Part shown: positions 28,727 through 37,846 of the stretch, piece by piece
Position numbering within the stretch: the first letter of the stretch is position 1
Layout of the letters: every line of letters starts with the position of its first letter
DNA from: Janthinobacterium sp. PAMC25594
GTDB taxonomy: Bacteria; Pseudomonadota; Gammaproteobacteria; Burkholderiales; Burkholderiaceae_D
Direction: 5' to 3'
DNA length: 64,000 nucleotides
Assembly (NCBI RefSeq): GCF_019443505.1
Contig: NZ_CP080377.1
Coordinates: forward strand, 4,712,001 to 4,776,000
Notes under the pieces: model-generated
What the model was told of the DNA's origin: nothing
The model's input: the letters and a program-made list of their open reading frames with translations, nothing else
Database searches by the model: none
Program-made: the position numbers and the translations under genes

Positions 28727-28747
28727 CCCAACCCTAAGCAAAGACTG

Positions 28748-28774
28748 GGGTCGGACCCTGAGGGTCCGACCCCG
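28748..28774. repeat. Intergenic palindrome, family A copy 2 (perfect)
   Basis: GGGGTCGGACCC and GGGTCCGACCCC pair over all 12 positions with the loop TGA. It is flanked by GACT on the left and GGC on the right, exactly as in copy 4 at 49730. It lies in the 3' region of darP, just beyond its stop. Confidence 0.85.
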
Positions 28775-28791
28775 GCTTTTGCATGTGGGGT

Positions 28792-29391
28792 TTACTCGTC
28801 GTCTTCGCCTTCAACGCCATCTTCGTCGGCATCTTTCTTGCCGCCGTTTTTCTTCTTGGCGATCTCTTTCAAGATCTGGAAGATTTCACGGTAGGCTTTT
28901 GGCGGCTTGTTCTCGGCCTGCTCCTTGCGGGCATTGCGGATCAGGGTGCGCAGGTGCTGCACGTCCAGTTCCGGGTTTTCCGACAGCAAGACGGTCAGCG
29001 CCTTGTCGTCCGTCAACAGCTTGTCGCGGCGGCGTTCCATCGCGTGCATATTGGCCGTGTCGGCTTTAGACAAGCCTTTCCAGCTATCGATGGTGCGTTG
29101 GATGGCGGCAACTTCTTCTTCATCCAGGGTGCGCATTTTCTTGCCCACGTATTGCAGCTGGCGGCGGCGGCCTTCGTGATCGCGGATCATCTGGCATTCG
29201 AGGATGGCGTCGCGCACGTCTTCCGGCATTGGGACGCGCTTGACGCGGTCGCGTGCTTCATTGACGAGTTCTTCCCCCATCTTTTGCAGGACGGTCATCT
29301 GACGCTTGAGTTCCGACTTCGACGGACGTTCATATTCCTGTTCGAATTCGGTGGATTGGAAGCCGCAAGCTCCCCGGTTTGGATTTGGCAT
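28792..29391 (-). CDS. darP: Ribosome biogenesis factor DarP/YjgA (DUF615)
   Basis: The 199-residue protein is a highly charged helical protein with the family motif SKSELKRQMTVLQKMGEEL (about 23-41) and the basic cluster EGRRRQLQYVGKKMR. The very acidic C-terminal tail (VEGEDDE) is less conserved. DarP joins the late 50S ribosomal subunit precursor and supports its maturation. It is divergent from pmbA, with only 92 bp between the start codons. The yjgA-pmbA head-to-head pairing is conserved in many proteobacteria, which supports both calls. Confidence 0.94.
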   Translation of the reverse strand: MPNPNRGACGFQSTEFEQEYERPSKSELKRQMTVLQKMGEELVNEARDRVKRVPMPEDVRDAILECQMIRDHEGRRRQLQYVGKKMRTLDEEEVAAIQRTIDSWKGLSKADTANMHAMERRRDKLLTDDKALTVLLSENPELDVQHLRTLIRNARKEQAENKPPKAYREIFQILKEIAKKKNGGKKDADEDGVEGEDDE

Positions 29392-29483
29392 GATAAGGCG
29401 GGATTGGCCGCGTAGGCCGCACCTGTAAACTGTAAACGACTGCTATGATACCCTTTTTAGCGGCTTTCCGAAGAAAACAGCGC

Positions 29484-30836
29484 ATGAACGACTCCGTATT
29501 TACCCATAGTCAAGAGCAATTGCAGCAACTGGCCCGTGATGTGTTGTCTTTTGCGCGGGAAGCGGGCGGCACCGACGCAGCCGTTGAAGTTAGCGAAGGC
29601 GGTGGCCTGTCCGTGTCTGTACGAAAAGGCAAGATCGAGACGATCGAGCAAAACAAGGACAAGGGCATGGGCGTGACCGTGTTTGTCGGCAAGAAACGCG
29701 GCAATGCCAGCACCTCCGACTTTTCGCCGTCCGCCCTGCGCGCCACGGTGGACGCCGCCTACAATATCGCCCGCTTCACGGCCGAGGACGATTGCGCGGG
29801 CCTGGCCGACGCCGACATGCTGGAAATGTCCCCCCGCGACTTGCAACTGTTCTATCCCTGGCTGATTTCCGCCGAGGAAGCCGTCGTGCTGGCCCAGCGG
29901 GCAGAAGCGGCCGCGTTTGCCGTCGACCCGCGCATCACGAACAGCGAAGGCGCGGGCGTGCATGTGCAGCAATCGCACTTTGTTTCCGCCAATTCGCGCG
30001 GCTTCATCGGCGGCTACCCGTTTTCCCGTCACACCCTGTCCGTGGCGCCCATCGCGGGCAAGGGCGCCAAGATGCAGCGCGACGACTGGTATTCGTCCGT
30101 GCGCGACGCCTCGAAAATGTCGAGTCCGGAAGCCATCGGCCGCTACGCCGCCGAACGCGCCCTGTCGCGCCTGAATGCGCGCAAGCTGGGCACGCGCACC
30201 TGTCCCGTGCTGTTCGAGGCGCCGCTGGCGGCCGGTTTGCTGGGTACCTATGTGCAAGCGACCTCGGGCGGCGCCCTGTACCGCAAATCCACTTTCCTGA
30301 TCGATTCCCTGGGTACGCAAGTGCTGCCCTCGCACGTGCAGATCTTTGAAGATCCGCACGTGATCGGTGGCGTCGGTTCCGCGCCATTCGACGAGGAAGG
30401 CGTGAAAACCGTCAGCCGAGACGTCGTCAAGGATGGCGTGGTGCAAGGCTATTTCCTGTCGACTTACACGGCCCGCAAGCTGGGCATGCAGACGACGGGC
30501 AACGCGGGCGGCTCGCACAATCTGTACCTGACCTCGTCCCAGACGGCCGCTAGCGACGATTTTAGTGCCATGCTGAAAAAACTCGGCACGGGCTTGCTGG
30601 TGACGGAACTGATGGGGCAAGGAACCAATTACGTGACGGGCGACTATTCGCGCGGCGCCTCCGGTTTCTGGGTGGAAAATGGCGTGATTCAGTATCCGGT
30701 GGAAGAAATCACCATCGCCGGCAACATGAAGGACATGCTGCGCAACATCGTCGCCGTGGGCGCCGACGTGCTGCGCCGTGGCACCAAAGAGACCGGTTCC
30801 ATCCTCATCGAGAGCATGGTGGTGGCGGGCGGCTGA
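29484..30836 (+). CDS. pmbA: Metalloprotease PmbA/TldE
   Basis: From ATG 29484 the protein has 450 residues. PmbA (TldE) pairs with TldD to form a heterodimeric peptidase that cuts unfolded or modified peptides, such as the microcin B17 precursor and the CcdA antitoxin; PmbA itself lacks the zinc site. Conserved stretches are VSVRKGKIETIEQNKDKG (about 44-61), the YPFSRHTL region, and the C-terminal PVEEITIAGNMKDML (about 409-423). No tldD is in the window. It is divergent from darP. Confidence 0.95.
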   Translation: MNDSVFTHSQEQLQQLARDVLSFAREAGGTDAAVEVSEGGGLSVSVRKGKIETIEQNKDKGMGVTVFVGKKRGNASTSDFSPSALRATVDAAYNIARFTAEDDCAGLADADMLEMSPRDLQLFYPWLISAEEAVVLAQRAEAAAFAVDPRITNSEGAGVHVQQSHFVSANSRGFIGGYPFSRHTLSVAPIAGKGAKMQRDDWYSSVRDASKMSSPEAIGRYAAERALSRLNARKLGTRTCPVLFEAPLAAGLLGTYVQATSGGALYRKSTFLIDSLGTQVLPSHVQIFEDPHVIGGVGSAPFDEEGVKTVSRDVVKDGVVQGYFLSTYTARKLGMQTTGNAGGSHNLYLTSSQTAASDDFSAMLKKLGTGLLVTELMGQGTNYVTGDYSRGASGFWVENGVIQYPVEEITIAGNMKDMLRNIVAVGADVLRRGTKETGSILIESMVVAGG

Positions 30837-30876
30837 GGCGCAGGCCTATGGCGGTGCGCCTGCTGCAAGCGGTGCC

Positions 30877-32586
30877 TCAGTACTCTTCCCACTCGGTCTC
30901 GGTGACTGCGGCATGCGCGACCACCTTGCCTGCTTTCCTGGCGGCAGTGGCAGTGACCGTGACGCGTGGCGCGGCGGCAGGCTTCGCTGGTGCGCGGATG
31001 GCTGGGGCCGGAACCGGAACCGGAACCGGCGGCAGCGCCTGCGTGCCGTCGAGCTTGAACACGCTGACGGCTTCGGCCAGGATGCCGGCCTGATCCTGCA
31101 ACGCTTCTGACGCGGCGGCGGCTTCTTCCACGAGGGCGGCATTTTGCTGTGTCACGGCATCCATTTCCGTGATGGCCTGGTTGATCTGTTCAATCCCCGC
31201 TTCCTGCTCGTTGCTGGCGGACGTGATCTCGGCCATGATGTCCGTGACGCGGCGCACGCTGCTGACGATCTCTTCCATGGTACTGCCCGCCTGGTTCACC
31301 AGGTTGCTGCCGAGATTAACCTGCTGCACGGAGTCGTCGATGAGGATCTTGATTTCCTTGGCGGCGGCGGCGGAGCGGTGCGCCAGGTTGCGCACTTCCG
31401 TGGCCACCACGGCAAAGCCGCGACCCTGTTCGCCCGCCCTGGCCGCCTCCACGGCCGCATTCAGGGCCAGGATATTGGTCTGGAAGGCAATACCGTCGAT
31501 AACACCGATGATGTCGACGATTTTCTTCGACGAGGCATTGATCGAATCCATGGTCGTGATCACTTCCGCCACCACCTGGCCGCCCTTGCTGGCCACGCTG
31601 GAGGCCGATTGCGCCATCTGGTTGGCCTGGCGTGCGTTTTCGCCATTCTGCTTGACGGTCGACGTCAGTTCTTCCATCGACGAGGCCGTTTCTTCCAGCG
31701 AGCTGGCTTGTTGTTCCGTGCGCGAGGACAAGTCCATATTGCCGGAGGCGATTTCACGCGAGCCATGGGCGATGGCATCCGTGCCATGGCGCACGCGGGC
31801 CACGATGCCTTGCAGATTGTCGTTCATTTCTTTCAGGGCGCGCAGCAGCAGGCCCGTTTCATCATTGCCGCGCGCGTCGATGCTGCCCGACAGGTCGCCA
31901 GATGCCACGCGTTGCGCCACCTTGACGGCTTCGGCGATGGGCCGACTGATCGAGCGGCTGATCAGGACGGCCAGCGCGATGGCAATGGCCGTCGCGGCGA
32001 GCGACAGGGACAGGGACAGGATGATGGCCAGACGCCCGTCGGCGAGAGCTTGCTTGCCTTCGGCTGCCATCAGCGATTCCTGGAAGCCGGCCATGGCCGC
32101 CAGCGCCGTCAGGAATTTTTCTTGTGGATAGCGCAGCTGCGTCAGCAGGAAGATGCCGGCCGTTTCGGTTTTTCCCTCTTGCAACAATTTGATATTCGCA
32201 TCGCGCGTCCTGGCATAGCTTTCGCGGCTGGTCATCACGGCCTGGAGCAGTTCCTGGCCCTTGGACGTGTTGATCAGGGTTTTCAGGCGCGCCAGCAGTT
32301 CCAGGTTCTTTTTGACCGATGCCTGAATCTTGGCCACGGCACTGCTGACTTCGTCGGCATCGTTGGCGCCGATGATCGCGTTGCCCAGCAGGCGGGCCTG
32401 GATATTGATCTCGGACTGTATCGTATTCGACAGCATGACCTTGACATAGCGGTCATTGAGGATTTTTTCCGTCGAGGCATTGATGTTGCGGATGCGGCTC
32501 ACGGAAACAAATGCCACCATGGCAAGCAGGACAATGATCAGGCCGAAACTGAAGGCCAGACAGGTACTGATTTTAAGCTTGGACAT
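30877..32586 (-). CDS. Methyl-accepting chemotaxis protein with a CheR-tether-like tail
   Basis: This 569-residue chemoreceptor has one membrane span near 10-30, a four-helix-bundle periplasmic sensor, and a second span near 190-212. A HAMP domain ([20 protein letters not shown]) and a long signalling domain with the [29 protein letters not shown] tip follow. A Pro/Ala-rich linker ([12 protein letters not shown]) leads to the final residues EWEEY. This resembles the NWETF-type pentapeptide that recruits the methyltransferase CheR. The other two chemoreceptors here lack it. The ligand is unknown. Confidence 0.93.
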   Translation of the reverse strand: MSKLKISTCLAFSFGLIIVLLAMVAFVSVSRIRNINASTEKILNDRYVKVMLSNTIQSEINIQARLLGNAIIGANDADEVSSAVAKIQASVKKNLELLARLKTLINTSKGQELLQAVMTSRESYARTRDANIKLLQEGKTETAGIFLLTQLRYPQEKFLTALAAMAGFQESLMAAEGKQALADGRLAIILSLSLSLAATAIAIALAVLISRSISRPIAEAVKVAQRVASGDLSGSIDARGNDETGLLLRALKEMNDNLQGIVARVRHGTDAIAHGSREIASGNMDLSSRTEQQASSLEETASSMEELTSTVKQNGENARQANQMAQSASSVASKGGQVVAEVITTMDSINASSKKIVDIIGVIDGIAFQTNILALNAAVEAARAGEQGRGFAVVATEVRNLAHRSAAAAKEIKILIDDSVQQVNLGSNLVNQAGSTMEEIVSSVRRVTDIMAEITSASNEQEAGIEQINQAITEMDAVTQQNAALVEEAAAASEALQDQAGILAEAVSVFKLDGTQALPPVPVPVPAPAIRAPAKPAAAPRVTVTATAARKAGKVVAHAAVTETEWEEY

Positions 32587-32826
32587 AGGTAATCCATCCT
32601 CGGCGACATGCGGGAAGCGCCCGGCAGCATGTGTACACGCACCCGCCAGATGGGCAGGCGCGCTGCGGCACGATGCCGATGCGGTCGTTTTTTCTTACAG
32701 AGAGCTAGCTCGGCAGGTATGGGGCCGTGGATGCGTATTTCTGGTGGCCGGGAAGTCATGGCGACCCACCCGGTGGCGTATTCTTGCGGGGCCGCGCAGC
32801 GTGGCACGGTCTGATTCTGTTGTTGA

Positions 32827-32855
32827 GTGTAGGACGATAATTTCTACTAGGCAAG
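32827..32855 (-). promoter_or_regulatory. Putative promoter of the chemoreceptor gene
   Basis: On the minus strand TTGCCT (32855-32850) and TACACT (32832-32827) are separated by exactly 17 nt. It points at the chemoreceptor gene starting at 32586. It is a sigma-70-type sequence and not a sigma-28 (FliA) flagellar promoter. Confidence 0.4.
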
Positions 32856-32903
32856 ACGTTCTGAAAAAAAATCGTTCGCTCAGCAACGCTTGCAGTGCGG
32901 GCA

Positions 32904-32930
32904 TAAAAATGCCCCGGCGTGCGGGGCATC
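32904..32930 (-). terminator. Terminator of the M14 carboxypeptidase gene
   Basis: On the minus strand GATGCCCCG and CCGGGGCAT pair around a short loop and are followed by TTTTTAT. It lies 32 bp after the carboxypeptidase stop codon. Confidence 0.8.
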
Positions 32931-32961
32931 GGGCTTACGCGGGCCGGTCCGGCCCTGATGC

Positions 32962-34086
32962 TCAGGCGCGCAAGGTGGACAGGATAGGCTGCAGTACGGC
33001 CGCGCCCAGGGCGGCGCTGCGGGCGCCGCTCCAGCCCGTTTGTGGGTCGGGATCGTTGGCATTGTCCTTGAACGGCAGTTCCAGGGTCAGTGCCAGGCAG
33101 CCGAAGGCGTGCGTGATGTGGGGCGAACCCATGGTCAGCACTTCCGGCGTGAACGGACCGTCTTCATAGCCGTGCTCATCCTGGAAGTCGGGGCTGGCCA
33201 CCTTGAAGTCGGCGATGAAGCGGTCTTGCTCTGCCTTTTGTGCTGGCGTGAAATTTTCCAGCGCATCGCTGCCGGCGACGAACACGTAAGGCAGACCTTC
33301 GTCGCCATGTACGTCGAGGAACAGATCGCAGCCGATTTCATGCATTTTCTGTTTCACCAGGAATACTTCCGGGCTGCGTTCCATCGTCGGCGTCATCCAT
33401 TCACGGTTCAGGTTAGCGCCGGCCGCGTTGGTGCGCAGGTTGCCATGCACGGAACCGTCCGGGTTCATGTTCGGCACCACGTAGAAGACGGCGTCTTGCA
33501 GGCATTGGCGGGCAAACGGATTGGCCTGGTCCAGCAATGCTTCGAGCATGCCCTCGACAAACCATTCCGCCATCGTTTCGCCCGGATGCTGACGCGCGAT
33601 GACCCAGACTTTCTTCTCGGCATCGGCGTCGCCGACCACCAGCAGGTTCATGTCGCGCCCTTCCACCGTGCTGCCCAGGTCGATCAGGCGCACCAGCGGC
33701 GACGCTTGCGCGCTGTCGATCAGGGCCAGGTGGCGATCCCATGGGTATGGCTCGAAGTAGGCGTAGTACACGCTTTCTTCCTCGGGGGTGTGTGCGATGG
33801 TCATCACCGTGCCGTCAAAGCTGGTTGGCACGCGGAACCAGGTTTCGCGGTCATAGCTGGCGACGGCCTGGTAGTCTTTCCAGCCGTCCGGGTAGGCCGA
33901 CTTGCCTGCATTCATGAAGCGGATCGTGCACGCCTCGCCTTGCGCGCCTTGCAGGCGGAAATAAAACCACTGCGTGATGTCGGCGTGGGAATCCTTGCGG
34001 ATGTTCAGCTCGATGGATTGGGCATCGTCGGCGCGCAGCACCTCGATCGCGCCGGCGTCGAATTGCTGGCTGATTTTAATGGTCAT
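32962..34086 (-). CDS. M14-family zinc carboxypeptidase (cytosolic carboxypeptidase-like)
   Basis: The protein has 374 residues from ATG 34086. An N-terminal beta-domain of about 130 residues precedes the peptidase domain, as in the cytosolic carboxypeptidase (CCP/AGTPBP) group of M14. Zinc ligands are His and Glu in RQHPGETMAEW (about 170-180) and His in LFLDVHGDEG. Substrate-binding motifs are NMNPDGSVHGN and GANLNREW, and the catalytic Glu is in LTLELPFKDN. There is no signal peptide, so it acts in the cytoplasm on unknown peptides. An upstream in-frame extension to 34188 is unlikely, since it lacks a ribosome binding site. Confidence 0.9.
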   Translation of the reverse strand: MTIKISQQFDAGAIEVLRADDAQSIELNIRKDSHADITQWFYFRLQGAQGEACTIRFMNAGKSAYPDGWKDYQAVASYDRETWFRVPTSFDGTVMTIAHTPEEESVYYAYFEPYPWDRHLALIDSAQASPLVRLIDLGSTVEGRDMNLLVVGDADAEKKVWVIARQHPGETMAEWFVEGMLEALLDQANPFARQCLQDAVFYVVPNMNPDGSVHGNLRTNAAGANLNREWMTPTMERSPEVFLVKQKMHEIGCDLFLDVHGDEGLPYVFVAGSDALENFTPAQKAEQDRFIADFKVASPDFQDEHGYEDGPFTPEVLTMGSPHITHAFGCLALTLELPFKDNANDPDPQTGWSGARSAALGAAVLQPILSTLRA

Positions 34087-34227
34087 GAGTGTTCCTGATA
34101 AAAACATATGGGTTTTGCATCGTGTGCAATGGCGCGATGATACCTGTTTTAGTCGCGCCTTTGTGCTGGCGCAAACGACGCGGGACATGCTTTGCTAACG
34201 TGATAGCTCCAACACGGGGAGAGCATC

Positions 34228-34482
34228 ATGGACGACCATAGCAACCACATACGCGACCTGGAAAAGAAAATCAGCGCCCTCAGCGACGCCTTGGCGCACC
34301 TGGGCAAGGGCACGACTTTGCAGGAATTGCTGCGCATCATACGTTTTCCCGGCTATACCACGCCGGCCGAGTTCACCTTCAACGTCGCCATCCTCGACAC
34401 CATGCTGGTGCAGGCCAATGCGCTGGAAAAGCTGGGGCAGGATTTGCTGGCAGGGGCGAAGCAGGTGGTGGCGAAGCAGTGA
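34228..34482 (+). CDS. Small coiled-coil protein of 84 residues, unknown function
   Basis: ATG 34228 has GGGGAGAG 7 nt upstream. The protein begins with a heptad-patterned helix (IRDLEKKISALSDALAHLG) and has a middle helix-breaking RFPGYTTPAEF and a C-terminal helix. It has no signal peptide, cysteine or membrane segment. I do not recognise a family. It is divergent from the carboxypeptidase gene and faces the paaX 3' end across an inverted-repeat element. Confidence 0.65.
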   Translation: MDDHSNHIRDLEKKISALSDALAHLGKGTTLQELLRIIRFPGYTTPAEFTFNVAILDTMLVQANALEKLGQDLLAGAKQVVAKQ

Positions 34483-34483
34483 A

Positions 34484-34577
34484 CGTCTGAGAAAATGTCC
34501 ATGGCGGCGTTGCGTTGCCTTGGCGTACTAGTCGTACTGCCTGCGGCCACGCGCCTGGCCCTGAACATTTTTCAGGC
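34484..34577. repeat. Long imperfect inverted repeat (~94 bp)
   Basis: The left side CTGAGAAAATGTCCATGGC (34489-34507) is an imperfect mirror of GCCCTGAACATTTTTCAG (34557-34574). The centre contains GTACTAGTCGTAC, itself nearly palindromic. The whole lies between two convergent genes (the 84-residue protein and paaX). It could be a mobile miniature repeat or a strong RNA hairpin that terminates both transcripts; it has no terminal U-run of normal length. Confidence 0.55.
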
Positions 34578-34579
34578 GT

Positions 34580-35509
34580 TTAATTAGTCAGGCCGCCAAA
34601 ACGTTCGTAGAACCACGGCTCCACGTCCGGCGCCTGCTCATCCTCGCGCCGCAGGGTGGCCAGGATATGTTCCTCGGCCGCCGCATGGGTGAGGCGGTAC
34701 AGGTCGCGCGCCAGCGCATACGCTTGCGTGCCGGGCCACGGTTCGGGCAGCAGTTCGACGGGCAGTTGCGGGTCGTGCAATTGCACGCGGCGGTAGGCGT
34801 GCGTCAGCAGCGAGCGGATGACAAACGCTTGCTCCGCATCGAACACGGGTTCCTGCTGGAGCAAGGTCAGCAGGGGCTGGAAGCTGGCGATGAATTTTTC
34901 GTAGCCGGCCATCACTTCCGACAAGTCCCAGCATTCGCCCACCATGTCGCGCAGCGGGCGTGTGCTGACATCCGGCAACTCTGTCGTGTGGCAAACATAC
35001 AGCTTGCCCTGTACCTCGTTGCGCACGAGGATGTCTTCCAGCGCCTCCGAGTTGCTGGCTGGATGGCCAAAGATGCCGGGAGAGATCAAGCCATAGCCAG
35101 CCCACAATAATTCCTTGCGCAGCGCCCCCCGCTCGGCGGCGCCGATGCTGCCGGCCGGCCCGATCACCAGGGTCCAGCTGCCATCCCAGTGCACGACCAG
35201 CGGCGCATAGATGCGGCGATAGGCGCGTTCGAAGCGGGCCAGCGCTTCCGGGCGTATCGTATAGGCGCTGCGGCGGCCGTCGCGTTGCGAGCTGAGCCAG
35301 CCCTCCTGCGCCAGGCGGAACACGCTGGTGCGCAGCAAGCGGTCATTCACGCCAAACGGTGCCAGCAGGTCGATCAGGCTGCCCAGCCAGATGGCGCCGC
35401 CGCGCGGCACGATGGCGTCGCCGAAAATCGTCATCACCAGGGACTTTGAGCGCGGTGGGTCGCTTTCCAGGAAATCGGCTATCCATGCCGTGCAGCGGGT
35501 GTTCTTCAT
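34580..35509 (-). CDS. paaX: Transcriptional repressor PaaX
   Basis: The 309-residue GntR-like repressor starts with a winged helix (SLVMTIFGDAIVPRGGAIWLG, about 24-44) that is the PaaX N-terminal DNA-binding domain. A PaaX central dimerisation region and a C-terminal domain with DLYRLTHAAAEEHIL follow. PaaX represses paa genes and is released by phenylacetyl-CoA. It is divergent from paaA, with 267 bp between start codons, so it probably controls both its own and the paa promoter. Confidence 0.93.
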   Translation of the reverse strand: MKNTRCTAWIADFLESDPPRSKSLVMTIFGDAIVPRGGAIWLGSLIDLLAPFGVNDRLLRTSVFRLAQEGWLSSQRDGRRSAYTIRPEALARFERAYRRIYAPLVVHWDGSWTLVIGPAGSIGAAERGALRKELLWAGYGLISPGIFGHPASNSEALEDILVRNEVQGKLYVCHTTELPDVSTRPLRDMVGECWDLSEVMAGYEKFIASFQPLLTLLQQEPVFDAEQAFVIRSLLTHAYRRVQLHDPQLPVELLPEPWPGTQAYALARDLYRLTHAAAEEHILATLRREDEQAPDVEPWFYERFGGLTN

Positions 35510-35663
35510 GTGGTTCCGGTCTGGCCGTGTTGCGGTCGATTCAATAAAAGCAGCAGTTTACTTGGCTGCGCGGGTAGCGCGTCAATAATTTGCCGGAAGC
35601 GCTGGTGGCACTTCGTAGTGTTTTCTCATAAGCAATATCATACGCACAAAAAAGCTGCACAAG

Positions 35664-35721
35664 ATACGAATTTTTAAAATGACTCACATCAAGTGTATGC
35701 AAATCGTTTTTTGTATCGTAT
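35664..35721 (+). promoter_or_regulatory. paa promoter region with mirrored ATACGA/TCGTAT half-sites
   Basis: The intergenic region between paaX and paaA is AT-rich. ATACGA (35664-35669) is mirrored by TCGTAT (35716-35721), 46 bp apart. The second site overlaps TATTAT (35719-35724), a possible -10 box, about 53 bp before paaA. These are candidate binding sites for PaaX or another regulator; they are not an exact match to a PaaX operator I know. Confidence 0.35.
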
Positions 35722-35776
35722 TATCTGTTCATCGCACCGCGTTGCTGCGCAAAATCAAAGACATGGGAGACAGATC

Positions 35777-36766
35777 ATGTACGCACAAATGGTTGAAACC
35801 GGCCTCAAGAACGTCCGCTCCATCGACGACATGGGCCAGGAAGAGCGCGCTTTTCAGGCGCGCATCGACGAAGGCATCAAGATCGAGGCCAAGGATTGGA
35901 TGCCGGACGCTTACCGCAAGACCCTGATCCGCCAGATTTCGCAGCATGCGCACTCGGAAATCGTCGGTCAATTGCCCGAAGGTAACTGGGTCACGCGCGC
36001 ACCGACCCTGAAACGCAAGTCCATCCTGCTGGCGAAGATCCAGGACGAAGCCGGTCACGGCCTGTACCTGTACAGCGCCGCGGAAACCCTGGGCGTGTCG
36101 CGCGACGATCTGCTCGCTGCCTTGCACTCGGGCAAAGCCAAGTATTCCAGCATCTTCAACTATCCCACCCTGTCGTGGGCCGACATGGGCGCCATCGGCT
36201 GGCTGGTCGACGGCTCCGCCATCATCAACCAGATTCCCCTGTGCCGCTGCTCGTATGGTCCGTATGCGCGCGCCATGATCCGCGTCTGCAAGGAAGAATC
36301 CTTCCATGCACGCCAGGGCTACGACATCATGATGTCGCTGTGCAAGGGTACGCCAGAGCAGAAAGCCATGGCGCAGGATGCCCTGAACCGCTGGTGGTGG
36401 CCATCGCTGATGATGTTCGGCCCGTCCGACGCCGCCTCCGTCAACAGCGCCCAATCGGCGCAATGGCGCATCAAGCTGTTCTCGAACGACGAATTGCGCC
36501 AGCGCATGGTCGACCAGACCGTGCCGCAAATCGAATACCTGGGCCTGACCGTGCCCGATCCCGACCTGAAGTTCAATGCCGAAACAGGCCACTATGAATT
36601 CGGCGAGATCGACTGGTCCGAGTTCAACAATGTCCTGAAGGGCAATGGCCCGTGCAACCGCGAGCGCCTGCAAACGCGGGTCAAAGCGTATGAAGACGGC
36701 GCATGGTTCCGCGATGCCTTGCTCGCGTATGCAGACAAGCAAGCCGCTAATAAAGCAGCAGCGTAA
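35777..36766 (+). CDS. paaA: Ring 1,2-phenylacetyl-CoA epoxidase subunit PaaA
   Basis: PaaA is the catalytic diiron subunit that epoxidises phenylacetyl-CoA to 1,2-epoxyphenylacetyl-CoA. The 329 residues contain both iron-binding helices with the paired Glu and His: [13 protein letters not shown] (about 93-105) and [13 protein letters not shown] (about 172-184). The C-terminus is helical. GGGAGACAGATC precedes ATG 35777. The next gene, paaB, begins 28 bp on. Confidence 0.97.
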   Translation: MYAQMVETGLKNVRSIDDMGQEERAFQARIDEGIKIEAKDWMPDAYRKTLIRQISQHAHSEIVGQLPEGNWVTRAPTLKRKSILLAKIQDEAGHGLYLYSAAETLGVSRDDLLAALHSGKAKYSSIFNYPTLSWADMGAIGWLVDGSAIINQIPLCRCSYGPYARAMIRVCKEESFHARQGYDIMMSLCKGTPEQKAMAQDALNRWWWPSLMMFGPSDAASVNSAQSAQWRIKLFSNDELRQRMVDQTVPQIEYLGLTVPDPDLKFNAETGHYEFGEIDWSEFNNVLKGNGPCNRERLQTRVKAYEDGAWFRDALLAYADKQAANKAAA

Positions 36767-36794
36767 TTACATAAGACAGATAGGGGAGAGCAAC

Positions 36795-37079
36795 ATGAGC
36801 AAAGAATGGCCATTGTGGGAAGTTTTCATCCGCAGCCAGCACGGCCTGGCGCACAAGCATGTGGGCAGCCTGCACGCCTCCGACGCCACCATGGCGGTCA
36901 ACCATGCGCGCGACGTCTACACGCGCCGCAATGAAGGCGTGAGCATCTGGGTGGTGCGCGCGGCCGATATCGTCGCCAGCAGCCCTGGCGACAAGGGCGC
37001 CCTGTTCGAACCGTCGAACAGCAAGGTGTACCGCCATCCCACCTTCTTCCCGATGCCGGAAGAAGTCAAGAACCTGTGA
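36795..37079 (+). CDS. paaB: Ring 1,2-phenylacetyl-CoA epoxidase subunit PaaB
   Basis: The 94-residue PaaB starts MSKEWPLWEVFIRSQHGLAH, with the conserved WPLWEVFIR and SLHASDATMA patterns. It bridges PaaAC heterodimers in the multicomponent epoxidase. GGGGAGAGCAAC precedes the ATG. The stop overlaps an in-frame upstream start of paaC; I place paaC at 37094. Confidence 0.95.
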   Translation: MSKEWPLWEVFIRSQHGLAHKHVGSLHASDATMAVNHARDVYTRRNEGVSIWVVRAADIVASSPGDKGALFEPSNSKVYRHPTFFPMPEEVKNL

Positions 37080-37093
37080 TGGGAGCGCCTGTA

Positions 37094-37846
37094 ATGGATG
37101 ACAAGATTAACTACTTGCTGCGCCTGGGCGACAACGCCCTGATCCTCAGCCAGCAACTGTCGCAGCTGTGCGGCAAGGGGCCGGCGCTGGAAGAAGACAT
37201 GGCGCTGACCAACGTGGCGCTCGACCTGCTGGGCCAGACGCGCTTGTGGTTCAGCTATGCGGCCGAACTGGAAAATGCGGGCCGCGACGAGGATGACATC
37301 GCCTTCTTGCGCGACGCCCACGACTTCAAGAATTGCTTGCTGCTGGAGCAGCCGAACGGCAATTACGCCGACACCATGATGCGCCAGTTCTTCTTCGACA
37401 GCTGGCACTACTTCCAGTTGCTGGAACTGGCGAAATGCAGCGATCCACGCATCGTCGAAGTGGCGCAGAAGTCGATCAAGGAAGTGACGTATCACCTGCG
37501 CCGCAGCGGCGACCTGATTGTGCGTCTCGGCGACGGCACGGCGGACAGCCATGCCAAGACGCAGGCGGCGGCCGACAAGCTGTGGATGTACACGGGCGAG
37601 ATGTTCAAGTACGACGCCGTCGACCAGGCCATGCTTGCCGCCGGCATCGCGCCGCCATCGGACGTGTTGCGCCAGGCCTTCCTCGAACACGTGGCCGAGA
37701 TCTTCGCCGAAGCCACCTTGAGCATGCCGGCGCCCGACGCGTGGATGCAAAAGGGCGGCAAGCAGGGCACGCACACGGAACACCTGGGTTTTATTCTGGC
37801 CGAGATGCAGTTCCTGCAGCGCGCCTATCCCGGGGCGGAGTGGTAG
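37094..37846 (+). CDS. paaC: Ring 1,2-phenylacetyl-CoA epoxidase subunit PaaC
   Basis: PaaC is the inactive ferritin-like partner of PaaA and is needed for complex stability. The 250 residues from ATG 37094 (MDDKINYLLRLGDN) include GQTRLWFSYAAELEN, FFDSWHYFQLLEL and HLGFILAEMQFLQRAYPGAEW, the family-like patterns. GGGAG lies 8 nt before this ATG; the GTG at 37076 and ATG at 37079 would add a short tail without a site of its own. The stop overlaps the paaD start. Confidence 0.95.
   Translation: MDDKINYLLRLGDNALILSQQLSQLCGKGPALEEDMALTNVALDLLGQTRLWFSYAAELENAGRDEDDIAFLRDAHDFKNCLLLEQPNGNYADTMMRQFFFDSWHYFQLLELAKCSDPRIVEVAQKSIKEVTYHLRRSGDLIVRLGDGTADSHAKTQAAADKLWMYTGEMFKYDAVDQAMLAAGIAPPSDVLRQAFLEHVAEIFAEATLSMPAPDAWMQKGGKQGTHTEHLGFILAEMQFLQRAYPGAEW

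Larger units (their letters stand above)
32587..32961 (-). other. 375-bp intergenic region: chemoreceptor promoter and M14 gene terminator
   Basis: No gene with support lies here. A minus-strand promoter-like pair TTGCCT-N17-TACACT sits at 32827-32855, about 240 bp before the chemoreceptor start. The minus-strand terminator of the carboxypeptidase gene is at 32904-32930. The remaining 240-nt leader of the chemoreceptor mRNA shows nothing I can name. Confidence 0.5.

Noticed and set aside
19081..32855. Sigma-28 (flagellar) promoters before the chemoreceptors
   Set aside because: No TAAA-N15-GCCGATAA pattern was found. The closest match (near 21430) lacks the -35 part.
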